DNA of 64,000 bases from an uncultured Bacteroidales bacterium (GTDB taxonomy: Bacteria; Bacteroidota; Bacteroidia; Bacteroidales; Paludibacteraceae). A program made the position numbers and the translations under genes. Shown here piece after piece: positions 35,612 to 45,700 of this stretch. Positions within the stretch are counted from its first letter, which is position 1. Each line of letters begins with the position of its first letter. The notes beneath the pieces were generated by a model, which was given only the letters and a program-made list of their open reading frames with translations, did not search any database and had not been told where the DNA came from. The stretch covers positions 78,452-142,451 of the forward strand of contig ONWR01000001.1 in the NCBI GenBank assembly GCA_900321605.1, written 5' to 3'.

Positions 35612-35674
35612 AATATTTGCTATATCAAATTTTATTTGTAACTTTGCAGCGTAAAAATTGGTATAGCAAATATT
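35612..35674. promoter_or_regulatory. Paired inverted operators around the hipBA promoter
   Basis: AATATTTGCTATA (35612-35624) and its perfect reverse complement TATAGCAAATATT (35662-35674) are 37 bp apart; over 20 bp the sites match at 18 positions. The left copy covers the -33 box, the right ends one base before the ATG. This is the geometry expected for autoregulation by the HTH protein. Confidence 0.65.
35616..35646 (+). promoter_or_regulatory. hipBA promoter
   Basis: TTTG at 35616-35619 and TAACTTTG at 35639-35646, 19-bp spacer, lying between the two operator copies. Confidence 0.75.
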
Positions 35675-36016
35675 ATGGACACCTATTTCTCTTCCAATAA
35701 CGCGCTTTTAGCGCAAATCGGTCTGAAGGTAAAAAGCCGGCGAATTGCAGCTAACCTTACCCAAAAACAACTATCTGAACAAGCCGGAGTGGCTCTTTCT
35801 GCGGTCGGGAACATTGAAAAAGGACAAAACAGCTCGCTGCTCACCTTGATTCAGGTTCTGCGGACGATAAAGAGCCTCGATCTGCTGGAACCTTTCTTCA
35901 GGGAAGAAGAAATAAGCCCCATTGCATATGCCGAAGCCTTGAGAAAAAACGCAACGCCTAAACGTGTCCGCAATAAAAACAACCAACACCCCTCTAAACC
36001 TCTTTCATCATGGTAA
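35675..36016 (+). CDS. HTH XRE-family antitoxin/regulator (HipB-like)
   Basis: A 113-aa DNA-binding protein with an XRE helix-turn-helix (IGLKVKSRRIAANLTQKQLS, then EQAGVALSAVGNIEKGQNSS, about 14-55) and a basic C-terminal tail (KNATPKRVRNKNNQHPSK). It overlaps the HipA gene by 7 bp. By family it should neutralise HipA and repress the operon through the flanking operators. Confidence 0.9.
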   Translation: MDTYFSSNNALLAQIGLKVKSRRIAANLTQKQLSEQAGVALSAVGNIEKGQNSSLLTLIQVLRTIKSLDLLEPFFREEEISPIAYAEALRKNATPKRVRNKNNQHPSKPLSSW

Positions 36017-37281
36017 TCGCTGCTGAAGTTCATTTATGGAACCGCCTCGTAGGTGTTGTCCTCTGGAACGAGCGTCATGGTTACGCTACTTTCCAGTATG
36101 CACCCGAGTTTATCAACAGCGGTCTGGAGATAGCACCGCTGACCATGCCGCTCGGTTCTCGTATCTACTCCTTCCCCGAATTGCCCAAACAGACCTTCAT
36201 GGGACTCCCGGGACTGCTGGCGGAAGCCCTGCCGGACGCTTTTGGACGGGCGCTGTTGGATAAATGGCTCATTGCGCAGAATAGGCAAACCGCCAACCCG
36301 GTGGAGAGACTTTGTTTTCAGGGCAAACGAAGTATGGGAGCTTTGGAGTTTGTGCCCTCACAGGAGCGCCAACTGGAGATGGAGCATACCATCGAAATCA
36401 ATAATCTGGTTGAGACCGCACGGGAAGTGCTGCATAGCAAACAAGCGCTGCAAACCAACTTGTCCGAACCCACTGAAGCACTCATGGACATCATCCGTGT
36501 GGGCACATCTGCCGGTGGACAACGGGCAAAAGCCGTCATCGCCTATAACGATACAACAGGAGAAGTCAGAAGCGGACAGCTCTCTGCTCCCGAAGGATTT
36601 GACTACTGGCTCATCAAACTCGATGGCGTGACCAACAAAGAACTCGGAGACCCGCAACACTTCGGAGAAATCGAATATATCCACTACCTCATTGCCAAAG
36701 AAGCGGGCATCCACATGACCGAGTGCCGCCTGTTGCGCGAAAACGGAAGGGCACACTTCATGACGCGCCGTTTTGATCGACAAAACGGAGAAAAAATACA
36801 CATGCAGACGCTCTGCGGTCTCGCACACTATGACTACAATATGCTGCATGCCTACTCGTACGAACAAGCCTTCGGAGTTATGCGCCAACTTTACCTTCCT
36901 TACTCCGATGCCGAGGAATTTTTCCGCCGGATGGTCTTCAATGTGGTAGCACGCAACCAAGATGACCACACCAAGAACATCTCTTTCCTCATGGATAAAA
37001 CCGGCACTTGGCATCTCTCTCCGGCGTACGACATGTCGTGGGCGTATAGCGCCGACGGCATTTGGACAAACACCCACCAAATGTCCATTAACAATAAATG
37101 GGACGCCATCACCCGCGAAGACCTCCTCAAAGTGGCATATGAGATGAACATCAAAAAAGCACCTAAGATCATTGATCAGGTTGTCGATGCCGTTGCCCTA
37201 TGGCCCACCCTCGCCCAAACCCGCTCCGACATCCCCCAACCCACCATCGATTACATCTCCTCCACCCGCCATTTCGTCTAA
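36010..37281 (+). CDS. hipA: HipA-family serine/threonine kinase toxin
   Basis: Full-length HipA-type kinase, 423 aa. E. coli HipA phosphorylates glutamyl-tRNA synthetase and induces persistence; targets here are unknown. Visible are the HipA N-terminal domain (LPGLLAEALPDAFGRALLDK), the ATP-loop region VGTSAGGQRAKAVIAYN (about 165-181), the catalytic ARNQDDHTKNISF (about 313-325) and the metal-binding PAYDMSW. All key residues are present, so it is probably active. The module lies between the GH28 gene and the SusCD locus. Confidence 0.92.
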   Translation: MVIAAEVHLWNRLVGVVLWNERHGYATFQYAPEFINSGLEIAPLTMPLGSRIYSFPELPKQTFMGLPGLLAEALPDAFGRALLDKWLIAQNRQTANPVERLCFQGKRSMGALEFVPSQERQLEMEHTIEINNLVETAREVLHSKQALQTNLSEPTEALMDIIRVGTSAGGQRAKAVIAYNDTTGEVRSGQLSAPEGFDYWLIKLDGVTNKELGDPQHFGEIEYIHYLIAKEAGIHMTECRLLRENGRAHFMTRRFDRQNGEKIHMQTLCGLAHYDYNMLHAYSYEQAFGVMRQLYLPYSDAEEFFRRMVFNVVARNQDDHTKNISFLMDKTGTWHLSPAYDMSWAYSADGIWTNTHQMSINNKWDAITREDLLKVAYEMNIKKAPKIIDQVVDAVALWPTLAQTRSDIPQPTIDYISSTRHFV

Positions 37282-37317
37282 CCCCACCCATTCAAACACG
37301 GATGTAAGTAAACCCAA

Positions 37318-37375
37318 ATAGCGTCTATTCTTAGGCTATTCATAGGTTATTCATGGGCTATTTATAAGTTATTGC
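37318..37375. repeat. 11-nt tandem repeat (GGCTATTCATA)
   Basis: About four degenerate copies of an 11-nt unit (GGCTATTCATA, GGTTATTCATG, GGCTATTTATA, AGTTATTGCAA) follow hipA. Another 11-nt repeat lies at 57803-57867. Confidence 0.65.
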
Positions 37376-37400
37376 AATACCAAACAACTACCTTCACAAT

Positions 37401-37802
37401 ATGGCTAAAGCAGAATTTAACGACCCTGTAGAAATTATCAGGGGCAAACTCAACAAACGTCAGAAAGACATCTATCGCATCAAATCCTTCCGCTCGCCGA
37501 CGGGAGCAGTCGTCATGCTAGGACCTCAAGAGGTCTATCGCATCAACCATCCCCGTGACTACGACCTCTCGCCGGTGACGCCGAACGAGAAAGCCCACCA
37601 GGACCTGTTCAAGCAAGCCTGCCAAATGGCGACCCTCCAACTCCTGCCCAACGCACCCGAACGACCCCTTTGGGTCAAACGGTTTGATGCCCAGCTCTCC
37701 CAACCCGAGGCGCTCGATCCCACCAAACCACCCAAACGCTACGGTAACTTCCGTGCCTTCGTCCGAACCGCCATCTTCTTCCAACTCAAATACCCGCAAT
37801 AA
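37401..37802 (+). CDS. Small conserved hypothetical protein
   Basis: 133 aa, basic, no signal peptide or TM segment. The N-terminal FNDPVEIIRGKLNKRQKD parallels LNSPLKTLSGKLNRHSD of the next gene, and both continue with an R-x-x-S/T-x-x-G/V segment and a helical NEKAHQDLFKQACQMA/QQRAQNDFTQLRRQA region, so the two are probably paralogues. I do not recognise a function. It lies 119 bp after hipA in the same orientation, but there is no evidence of a shared role. Confidence 0.75.
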   Translation: MAKAEFNDPVEIIRGKLNKRQKDIYRIKSFRSPTGAVVMLGPQEVYRINHPRDYDLSPVTPNEKAHQDLFKQACQMATLQLLPNAPERPLWVKRFDAQLSQPEALDPTKPPKRYGNFRAFVRTAIFFQLKYPQ

Positions 37803-38010
37803 ATAATTGTCGATAATTGTTGACCCTACACATAATTTTGGACCCCACATATAATTTTTGAATCATTTTGGATAATTTTGGACTAATGAATAATTGTCTT
37901 TAATTGTCGTTAATTGTTGACTAAAAACTCTATGTTCATTAGGTCGGATGCTATCCGACAATGGTCGCCCGACCATCGTTTATCCATTTTTTTCTTAAAC
38001 ACCACCAACC
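37803..38010. repeat. Low-complexity spacer with two short-loop hairpins
   Basis: ATAATTTTGGAC and TTAATTGTCG words fill 37803-37920. Two perfect hairpins follow: GTCGGAT-GCT-ATCCGAC (37943-37959) and ATGGTCG-CC-CGACCAT (37961-37976). Confidence 0.7.
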
Positions 38011-38364
38011 ATGAGTCAAGTCTCTTTGAACAGCCCCCTCAAGACCCTCTCCGGCAAACTGAACCGCCATTCCGACCTCGTCTTTGTCACGCGCCATCGC
38101 ACAGAGAGCGTCTCCACCCGCACGCTCTCTTCTTCCTCCGCCTCACCCGCATCGTGCATGAATGCACGATCATCCTCCCCCTCTCCTGCTCAACAACGAG
38201 CACAGAACGACTTTACCCAACTCCGCCGCCAAGCGCAGTATATCCTCGCCACTCCCTCTCTCCGCGACCGCTATCTCCGTCAATGGACCAAGCAGCACAG
38301 GTTCCACACCCTCCTTGGCTTTATCATGCACTCCCTCTCTGTATCGTGCATTGATGCACGATAA
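38011..38364 (+). CDS. Small hypothetical protein with hairpin insert, paralogue of upstream gene
   Basis: 117 aa. The N-terminal GKLN motif and the C-terminal helices align with the upstream small protein. The middle (about residues 42-56, Ser/Pro-rich) contains the 20-bp hairpin ATCGTGCAT/ATGCACGAT at 38151-38170, and the same hairpin occurs again at 38343-38362, covering the stop codon. The middle segment therefore looks like inserted repeat DNA. Coding status is moderately supported by the shared motif. Confidence 0.6.
   Translation: MSQVSLNSPLKTLSGKLNRHSDLVFVTRHRTESVSTRTLSSSSASPASCMNARSSSPSPAQQRAQNDFTQLRRQAQYILATPSLRDRYLRQWTKQHRFHTLLGFIMHSLSVSCIDAR
38343..38362. repeat. Second copy of the ATCGTGCAT/ATGCACGAT hairpin
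   Basis: Nine-bp stem with a TG loop, identical in stem to the copy at 38151-38170 (loop GA). The TAA stop of the small gene begins on its last base. Confidence 0.8.
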
Positions 38365-38367
38365 AAA

Positions 38368-38435
38368 AAATGGCCCGCATCAGCGAGCCATTTCCTTTTC
38401 GATTACATCAGCCAAGTTCGGCTGATCTATTTTTT
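38368..38435 (+). terminator. Two consecutive terminator-like hairpins
   Basis: AAATGGC/GCCATTT (38368-38374 with 38387-38393, inner CGC/GCG) is followed by a short T-run. A second stem ATCAGCC/GGCTGAT (38407-38426) is followed by T7 at 38429-38435. They separate the + strand small gene from the convergent secreted-protein gene. Confidence 0.65.
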
Positions 38436-39132
38436 AGAGCTTTGCGCCAAGAGCGTTGTACTCTACACCATTCTTGCGGATGATGAGTTGACCATCGCGG
38501 TAGAACTTCTCAACCTTAGCAGCACCCTCTACGTTCTCAACGCCCTGAGAACCAGCACCGATTTGAATAGCTTTAACACGATAGCCTCCATCGAACTCTT
38601 TGATCTCTACATCACCACCCATAGAGGTGTACTCCAGAGTCTTCCAAACATAACCTTGCTCGTCAGCACCTGCGCTACCCTTAGCCGGCAGAGTCAGGTC
38701 GGTAGAAACTGCTACAGCATTTTTCGGATAAACAGCATCAGCATCAGCAAAATTAGCAGCAGTACCACCCTTAGCAGCAGCAGTCAGAATGATAGCATCA
38801 CCCGGCTGGGTGTTCTTGATAATCAGAATACCATTCTTGCCACCGAACTCATAGCACTTGCCCGGATAAACAACGAAAGCTTTTGCTTTGTCCGAACCGT
38901 TCTTGATCTGGAATACAACATTCGGCTCAGCGTTAATGTAGCTCTCGCTTGCAACACCAGCTTTGATGTCGTAAACATACTTACCAGCAGCAGCGTCCGA
39001 ACCGGAGTTCAGGGTAGCTTCGGAAATAGTCCAAGCATCGATAGTTGTACCAATAGCAGTCAGGTCTACAACCTTAGCGTTTACTGTCATAGCTGCAACA
39101 ACAGCAGCTGCGAAGAGGAAAAATTTCTTCAT
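38434..39132 (-). CDS. Secreted protein with C-terminal sorting-like motif
   Basis: 232 aa with a signal peptide (MKKFFLFAAAVVAAMTVNA) and a beta-rich, Gly/Ala-rich body. The end FYRDGQLIIRKNGVEYNALG resembles the end of the 1697-aa protein (LINGQLFIIRGEKMFDAKGQ), a pattern frequent at the C-termini of Bacteroidales surface or type IX-exported proteins. I do not recognise the body domain; it might bind carbohydrate given its position beside the pectate lyase. It has its own promoter. Confidence 0.8.
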   Translation of the reverse strand: MKKFFLFAAAVVAAMTVNAKVVDLTAIGTTIDAWTISEATLNSGSDAAAGKYVYDIKAGVASESYINAEPNVVFQIKNGSDKAKAFVVYPGKCYEFGGKNGILIIKNTQPGDAIILTAAAKGGTAANFADADAVYPKNAVAVSTDLTLPAKGSAGADEQGYVWKTLEYTSMGGDVEIKEFDGGYRVKAIQIGAGSQGVENVEGAAKVEKFYRDGQLIIRKNGVEYNALGAKL

Positions 39133-39201
39133 AATTGTTGAGTTTTAAATTGTTAATATAAAAGGTTAATTTGTAAAATTCACTTTACATTTTTTACGAT
39201 G

Positions 39202-39233
39202 CAAAATTACTGCTTTTTTTTGATATACACGAA
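39202..39233 (-). promoter_or_regulatory. Promoter of the secreted protein gene
   Basis: - strand TAATTTTG (39202-39209) with TTCG at 39230-39233, 20 bp upstream, an imperfect -33 box. The sequence TTCGTGTATATCAAAA is again a degenerate form of the promoter palindrome. Confidence 0.6.
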
Positions 39234-39279
39234 TACTTTTTGCTGAAAAATGTAGAAAAATTGACATTTGTGTATATTT

Positions 39280-40749
39280 TTAATACAAATGTGCCACCAA
39301 AGACTGCAGATAGACCTCCAAATTGGTATAAGTCTTATTCAAAGAATAAGCTTTTCCATCGCTTGCATTTCGCTTATCCAAACCGTGTTCATCCTCCCAT
39401 ACATCGGGCATACCGTCTCTGTCTGTATCCACAACCTCCGTTCCGGGATCCAGAATCGGATATCCTCCTGCTTCGGAAGGTGTATTAATGAGTTTACCGG
39501 TTTGGTTGCGAACATCATTGACGATACGCGTATCCGCAGCATCCCGATGAAGCGAACAACCCGCCTTGGTAAGCACGGTCTCATAGGCATCATCTGCTGT
39601 CTGTTCATTTGTCAAAAGCGTCATACCATCCGTCCAACGAGAAGATGCCACACATTGTGATTTCTTACTTGCTTCATCAGGATAGACGCCTTTCCAATTA
39701 TTGTTGGTTACATCGGTGGAGCCATCCATGATGTTGCCGGTGAGATAGAATTTACCGGGCTCTACTTCTCCTCCATATTTAGGAGAACAACCTTCATGCT
39801 TACCTTTGCTTATATAATCACATGTGGTAGTTGGATTAAGTAAACGCTCCTTAACTCCACTCTTCGTCGAAGGACCTGGTTTGTAGTAGTTCTTGACGAA
39901 ATTAATATGTCGTCCACCTGCTTGAGTCGTTGTGCCTTCTCCGCCGTACGCGGAATTACTCTCCCAATTATACACCACATTATTGACATAATCTATCGGT
40001 CCTGCAATCTTGGGATTGACATAGTCATGGTCAAAACGGGGATTACGGCTCTGATGATGCGCCAAGAGGTTGTGATGGAACGAAGCATTCTTTCCTCCCC
40101 AAATACCGCCATAACCATGTGCTCCTTTAGCATGCACAGATGCTTTGAGCGACTCAGTGATGAAGCAGTACTGAAGCGTAAAATCGGTATTGCCGTACAC
40201 GCTGACGCACTCGTCTGTACTCCATGAGAAAGAACAGTGATCTACCAACACATTGCGGCAACCAACGATAGTCAACGCATCTCCTTCTACTTTTTTATCA
40301 TCACCCATACGGAATCGTACATATTGGATGATGACATTGTCCGCCTTCACCAACACCGGATAATTGGCGATACAAATACCGTCTCCGGGCGCTGTCTGTC
40401 CGGCAACAGTGACGTTGCCGCTGGAAATTCCAAGAGCTCCTTGTTCCAAATAAATGGTACCGGCTACGTCAAAGACAATAGTGCGTGTACCTTCCATTAA
40501 TAAAGCGCGGCGCAAAGTGCCGAACGCAGGTTTGCCTGTAGTTGGTTCTAATGAATCCTCAAGCGTTGTGACATGCACTACCATACCTCCGCGACCTCCG
40601 CTGGTATATTTACCGCCACCTTCTGCGCCAGGAAAAGCCAACACTTTTGCAGTCGGCGGCTCAACAGGGTCGCTCTCTCCGCCTCCCTTTTTACAGGAAG
40701 GGAGGCAGAGAAGCAACGCTAACAGGATATAATAAGTTTTAATATTCAT
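39280..40749 (-). CDS. Pectate lyase, PL1-type lipoprotein
   Basis: Cell-surface enzyme cleaving pectate by beta-elimination, 489 aa, with lipobox LLCLPSC. The beta-helix domain shows AFPGAEGGGKYTSGGRGG, VDHCSFSWSTDECVSVYG and HHQSRNPRFDHDYVNPK (catalytic Arg region). The C-terminus has a calcium-binding-like DTDRDGMPDVWEDEHGL motif. The start overlaps the SusD stop by about 11 bp, so it is the third gene of the SusC-SusD-lyase operon. An alternative start is two codons upstream. Confidence 0.93.
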   Translation of the reverse strand: MNIKTYYILLALLLCLPSCKKGGGESDPVEPPTAKVLAFPGAEGGGKYTSGGRGGMVVHVTTLEDSLEPTTGKPAFGTLRRALLMEGTRTIVFDVAGTIYLEQGALGISSGNVTVAGQTAPGDGICIANYPVLVKADNVIIQYVRFRMGDDKKVEGDALTIVGCRNVLVDHCSFSWSTDECVSVYGNTDFTLQYCFITESLKASVHAKGAHGYGGIWGGKNASFHHNLLAHHQSRNPRFDHDYVNPKIAGPIDYVNNVVYNWESNSAYGGEGTTTQAGGRHINFVKNYYKPGPSTKSGVKERLLNPTTTCDYISKGKHEGCSPKYGGEVEPGKFYLTGNIMDGSTDVTNNNWKGVYPDEASKKSQCVASSRWTDGMTLLTNEQTADDAYETVLTKAGCSLHRDAADTRIVNDVRNQTGKLINTPSEAGGYPILDPGTEVVDTDRDGMPDVWEDEHGLDKRNASDGKAYSLNKTYTNLEVYLQSLVAHLY

Positions 40750-42697
40750 AATCATTCCAAAGGGAACCGTTCGACGCAGAGATATTCACATCAAAGATCG
40801 GCCAGTACTGATGCATGTCAATATTGGTACCTTCTTTATACAAATACCAGTCTGCCGGTGTAATAATCGGGGTAATAACCTCACCGGATTTCTTGAAGAA
40901 GAAGGACTTAGCAACCCAGCCCTGCTCTTTATCGTAATCAGGAGGACAGGTCGAACCTTTTTCCAGACCAACGAAGCGGTCAAAGACATAGGCATGACCA
41001 TTCTGTGCATAAGCATCATTCTTCACGTAGTGGAACCAAATCGTGTCATTACGCCAGCTATAGTCACCCAAAGCGTTCTGCAAATCATATACATCTTTTT
41101 GCGCTTTCTCCAGTTTCTCCTTGAGCAGGCCCCAACGCATAAGGTCATACTTACGGATATTCTCGCCGCAGAACTCAAACGCACGCTCATCTACGATAGC
41201 TTCGAAATCCAGCGATTTACTCGGTAATCCGGCACGTTGACGAACACGGTCGAAACACTGTTGACCGCTGATACCTTCAATATCACCTGGACCGTTTCCT
41301 TCTTTCGAACCGATGGTAGCCTCAGCGTACATCAGCAGGATATCGGTATAGCGCAGAATAGGCATGTCAATACCATCTTCGTTAGATGAATAAGGACGGT
41401 TCATCCATTCAATACGCAGTTTTCCGCAGTACATTTGACCTGCATTCGAGTTCTTCTGATACACCTTCTTTTCTCCTGCTTTCGAACCCGGGAAGGTTTG
41501 TTCTACATAACCTGTAGGAGCGGTACCGCTACCATCGTCATACTCCCATGTCCAAGGCAGAATAGTGACATCTCGACGCTTATCAGCCTTATCATAAGCA
41601 TAGTAGAATGTCGGCACGATCTCAATCATTGCCTGAGTCTTGGTGTTATTGGTGTTACCAGAACCGTAAGATCTTGTATTGATGAGAGCACCCGCACAGT
41701 TGGTAGAAATCTTATTACCTGTCAGTGCAAGCACCTGACCACGTGAGTCATCCAAGAACGGCATAGCCCAAATCCACTCGGATTGAGAATAATCCGTTAC
41801 GTCATGACATAGGTCAAGGAATATAGAATCGAAGGAATTTTTAAATTTATAGTCTTCTGTTTTGATAATCTGCGCACAAGCTTTAGCAGCCTCCTCATAG
41901 AGAGCCAAGCGCTTGCCTGCATCCTTTACGTTATATTGCACATGGCAAGATCTTGTACCTCCTTCGGTAAATACGTCGGGACGCATAGCCAAACCGGCAT
42001 ACATCAAATCCAGACGAGCCAGCAGACCCAATGCGAAAGCTTTACTTGGACGACCGGTATTATTAGCAGCTTTACTGATAGGAATAGCTGCGGACCACGG
42101 CATCAGTTCTGCTGCCTCCTTAAGGTCTGAACGCAACTGTTCAAAAATGACATTACGATCCGATTTCTTGGAATAAAGAACCTCATCATTGTTTCCTTTG
42201 AAAGAATCAAAGCAAGCAGGTACATCACCCCAATACTTAATCATCTCCAGATAGCAGAATGCACGCAAAGTAAGTGCCTCACCCAAGAGGTAACGGAAGT
42301 TTGCATCATTCAGATCAGAGTTCGCGCGTATACCATCTATTACTACGCTCGCGCGCTCGATAGCTGAATTCAAATATGCCCAAGGGTCCTTACCATTAGA
42401 GGTAGAAAGATCACCTGTACCGCCCGTTATGTTATATGCGGCATAATCTTTATCTTCAGATTTAGAGCAGTGCTCAATATCGGTATTCATTGCCACATAG
42501 CCACCGCATAGACGGTTACGGAAGGATTTATCCTCTCCGAAAGTATTGTAAATAGCGCCGATAGCCTGCTCGGTCAAATCAGCTGATTTGAACACGGCAA
42601 CGTCCATAGCCGAAGGTGACTCCGTCTGAAAGAAGCCCTTCTCACAGGCTACCAATACAAGTGCCAAGGCACCTAAAATTAAATATTTTGCTTTCAT
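40739..42697 (-). CDS. SusD/RagB family nutrient-binding lipoprotein
   Basis: Outer-membrane glycan-binding lipoprotein, 652 aa, lipobox LVLVACEKG. TPR-like helices of the SusD fold are visible (ALTLRAFCYLEMIKYWGDVP), and the RagB C-terminal part ends with the typical RYTDILLMYAEA and ERAFEFCGENIRKYDLMRWG. It forms a complex with the SusC protein 21 bp upstream. Pectin fragments are the likely ligand given the adjacent PL1 and GH28 genes. Confidence 0.95.
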   Translation of the reverse strand: MKAKYLILGALALVLVACEKGFFQTESPSAMDVAVFKSADLTEQAIGAIYNTFGEDKSFRNRLCGGYVAMNTDIEHCSKSEDKDYAAYNITGGTGDLSTSNGKDPWAYLNSAIERASVVIDGIRANSDLNDANFRYLLGEALTLRAFCYLEMIKYWGDVPACFDSFKGNNDEVLYSKKSDRNVIFEQLRSDLKEAAELMPWSAAIPISKAANNTGRPSKAFALGLLARLDLMYAGLAMRPDVFTEGGTRSCHVQYNVKDAGKRLALYEEAAKACAQIIKTEDYKFKNSFDSIFLDLCHDVTDYSQSEWIWAMPFLDDSRGQVLALTGNKISTNCAGALINTRSYGSGNTNNTKTQAMIEIVPTFYYAYDKADKRRDVTILPWTWEYDDGSGTAPTGYVEQTFPGSKAGEKKVYQKNSNAGQMYCGKLRIEWMNRPYSSNEDGIDMPILRYTDILLMYAEATIGSKEGNGPGDIEGISGQQCFDRVRQRAGLPSKSLDFEAIVDERAFEFCGENIRKYDLMRWGLLKEKLEKAQKDVYDLQNALGDYSWRNDTIWFHYVKNDAYAQNGHAYVFDRFVGLEKGSTCPPDYDKEQGWVAKSFFFKKSGEVITPIITPADWYLYKEGTNIDMHQYWPIFDVNISASNGSLWNDYEY

Positions 42698-42718
42698 AAT
42701 GATATATATTTTCGGTGA

Positions 42719-45700
42719 TTAGAACTGAATATTCAAACCTACGTTAACACCGCGGCTCTTGGGATATGCCGAGAAATCCACACCCGGAGTAAGCGGGTTC
42801 TTGCTGGAGCGGGTATCCACTTCCGGATCCAGACCGCTGTACTTCGTTGCGCAGAACAAGTTAGTACCCTGAACATAGACACGGATGTTATTGATGACTT
42901 TGGTCTTCTCCATCCAGTCTTTCGGGAATGAATAACCTACGGTCAACTGATTGAGACGCAGGAAACTACCGTCCTCCAAGCACTGGTCAGTCACTACATA
43001 GTGCGACATAATCGGGCTATAGGTATTGGCACCTTTGTCCACGTTCATCTGATCAATCTGGCTTGCGAAAGTCTTATATGCGTCACCTGCTACGATCACA
43101 CCGGATGCATAAATATCAGGCATATATGTACCCTCTGCATTATAGAGCGAATAACGGTTGTTGAAATTCATAGAAGTGATGAGGTTACGCATCTTTGTCT
43201 TCTCTGTTACAGTCGTGTACTCCATCTTCGAGAGGTTCAGGATCTTATGACCGAACGCAAACGTGAAGTTAGCTCCCACATCTACGCGACCCCATTTCGG
43301 ACCGCTGATATTGAAGTTAATGTTGAAACCACCGGAGTGAGTCGGAACGGTATTACCCAACACTTTTTTGTCCTTGGCATCAATAACACCGTCACCGTTC
43401 TGATCTTTGAACTTGATAGAACCCGGCACCGGTTTGTTGCTCAGGAATCCGTCACCATATCTGGGTACGCCCTTAGCCAAACCCCAAGTATGAGTTCCGG
43501 TTGCATAACTTTGGAAGTCCGCAGCGGTGTAATAACCGTCGGTCTCATAGCCATATACATTACCCACCGGTTGACCAACTTCTACAAGGAACTCTGCGGT
43601 TGTCAAGTACTCAGACGAACCGAAGCAGCTGGTTTGTGCCAAAAGCGAACTCATGTTACCGAGATCTTGTACACGCGTTTTATTGAAGGAGATATTAGCG
43701 TCAACAGTCAAGTTGTAACTCAGGTTCTTGGAGCGATGGTCAAGAATAACGCCCTTGATAGAAAACTCCATACCCATATTACGCGTCGAACCGATATTCT
43801 GATATTGGTAGTTATAGCGAGCAGGCAGGTTCTGACGGATGATCAGATCCTTGGTAGTATTCCAATAGAGATCGATGGTACCGGTCAAGCGCTCATTGAA
43901 GAAACCGTAATCGATACCGAAGTCACGAGTAATAGTAGTCTCCCACTTGAGGTTCGGGTTAGAAGCAATCTTCTCACTACCACCTACTACAAGGATGTTG
44001 CTGGTACCTTGTCCCATATCAAGATAAGTCATCTGCTGCGAGAGGAAGTCCGGGTGCAAATAACCCAAATCCACTTGGTTATTACCAGCCATACCTACAG
44101 ACAGACGGAATTTCAAGTTGCTCAACCAGCTGGAAGCTTTTTGCATCCAATCCTCGTCCGACATACGCCAAGCTATAGCAGCAGAAGGGAAGTAACCCCA
44201 TTGGTGACCTTTTGCAAAACGAGTCGAACAATCGGCACGGAAAGTAGCAGTGATGTAGTAACGACCTCTGTAGTCATAGTTAGCACGAGCAAGGAACGAC
44301 AATTGGTTATCACGAGGATATACATAGTTGCTGATCTCGCTATATGCTGCTTGACCTAAGTAGTTAAAAATCTCACCTTTCTCCACATCGTAGCTTCCTT
44401 TATAACCGAAGCCGTTCTGTGTATTGGTTTCACCTTTGCGGATGATAGTCTCCTCACCGATCAAAACGCTTACGTTATGATCACGCTTGAAACTCTGCTT
44501 CCACTCCAAGGTATTGTGGTTAGTAAGCGTAGAAGTACGCTCGCCCAACACTTGAACCTGTGCCGTCGGACCTAACTCTTGAATACCCGGACGACCGGTG
44601 TTTCGTGCATAATAAGTAGTCGGACCATAGTAGCGGTCAGTCTTTATATCACGACTCTCATAACCCAGATCAACACGTGCTGTAAAGTGCTTTGCGAACT
44701 TGTAGCTCATGTATCCCTGAACATTCCACTTGATATCTTTTTTCAACTTATAGTTGTCGCGGATAGTGGTCAGAGGGTCATAGAGAGAACCGAACGTTTC
44801 ATCCTCCTCACTACCGGAACCATCGTTCTTTGCCAACAATTTGGTCGGAGCGAATACAACGCAGTTACGAAGACGTGACTCAGTTGCCGATCCGTTGTCT
44901 TTTACGGCATTCGAACCCGAACCCAGCACTTTAGTAGAGGTGTAACGAGCAGTAAATCCTACCGTGAAGTCTTTGAACGGTTTGAACTTAGCTTTCGCAG
45001 AAAGGTTGTTACGTGTATAGTTCGATTGCTCCATGATGGCTTTGTCGTCAATACGGTTATAAGACAGCGTAAAGTTGGCGTTTTTGTTACCACCATTGAT
45101 ACTTACAGACTGATTCGAGTTAAAACCGGTGCGACCAAAAGTTTTGTCCTGCCAATCTATGAACTCATGCTGAGATTCATCATCATACTGCTGGAGCAGT
45201 GTGGAAATCGGAGTGGTTTTGATTGTCGGATCATCCTCACCCGATGCCTTATATTTCGTCTCATTGTATACCGGATCAAAATAAGCAAAGAACTGTCCAC
45301 GCAAATCCGAGTTAGACGCGTCAGTAGTGTTATACTTCATCGAGGCCCATTCGTACTGCATCAAGGCAAACTCGCGCGGATTCATCACTTTGTATTTCTT
45401 GGCGATTTTCTTCCATCCCACATATCCAGAGTAGTCAACATGGAAAGTCATCTTATCGCTATCCGTATTGGTATCTTTGGTAGTGATAATAATTACACCG
45501 TTTGCACCCTGTGCACCGTAAATAGCAGTAGCCGCAGCATCCTTCAATACGTCCATCGAAGCAATGTCACTCGGCGCAATATCGGAAATAGAACTAACCG
45601 GCATACCATCCACGATATAAAGCGGGTCATTGCTCTGCGTCAAAGAAGTACCACCACGAACGCGGATCTTCACATCGGCATCAGGACTACCTTCTGTGGT

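Noticed and set aside
37943-37976. Paired hairpins as a terminator
   Set aside because: No T-run follows either stem; they fit the short-loop hairpin class better.
38488-39141. 217-aa + strand ORF opposite the secreted protein gene
   Set aside because: The - strand frame has a signal peptide, a promoter and a plausible C-terminal motif; the + frame has none of these.
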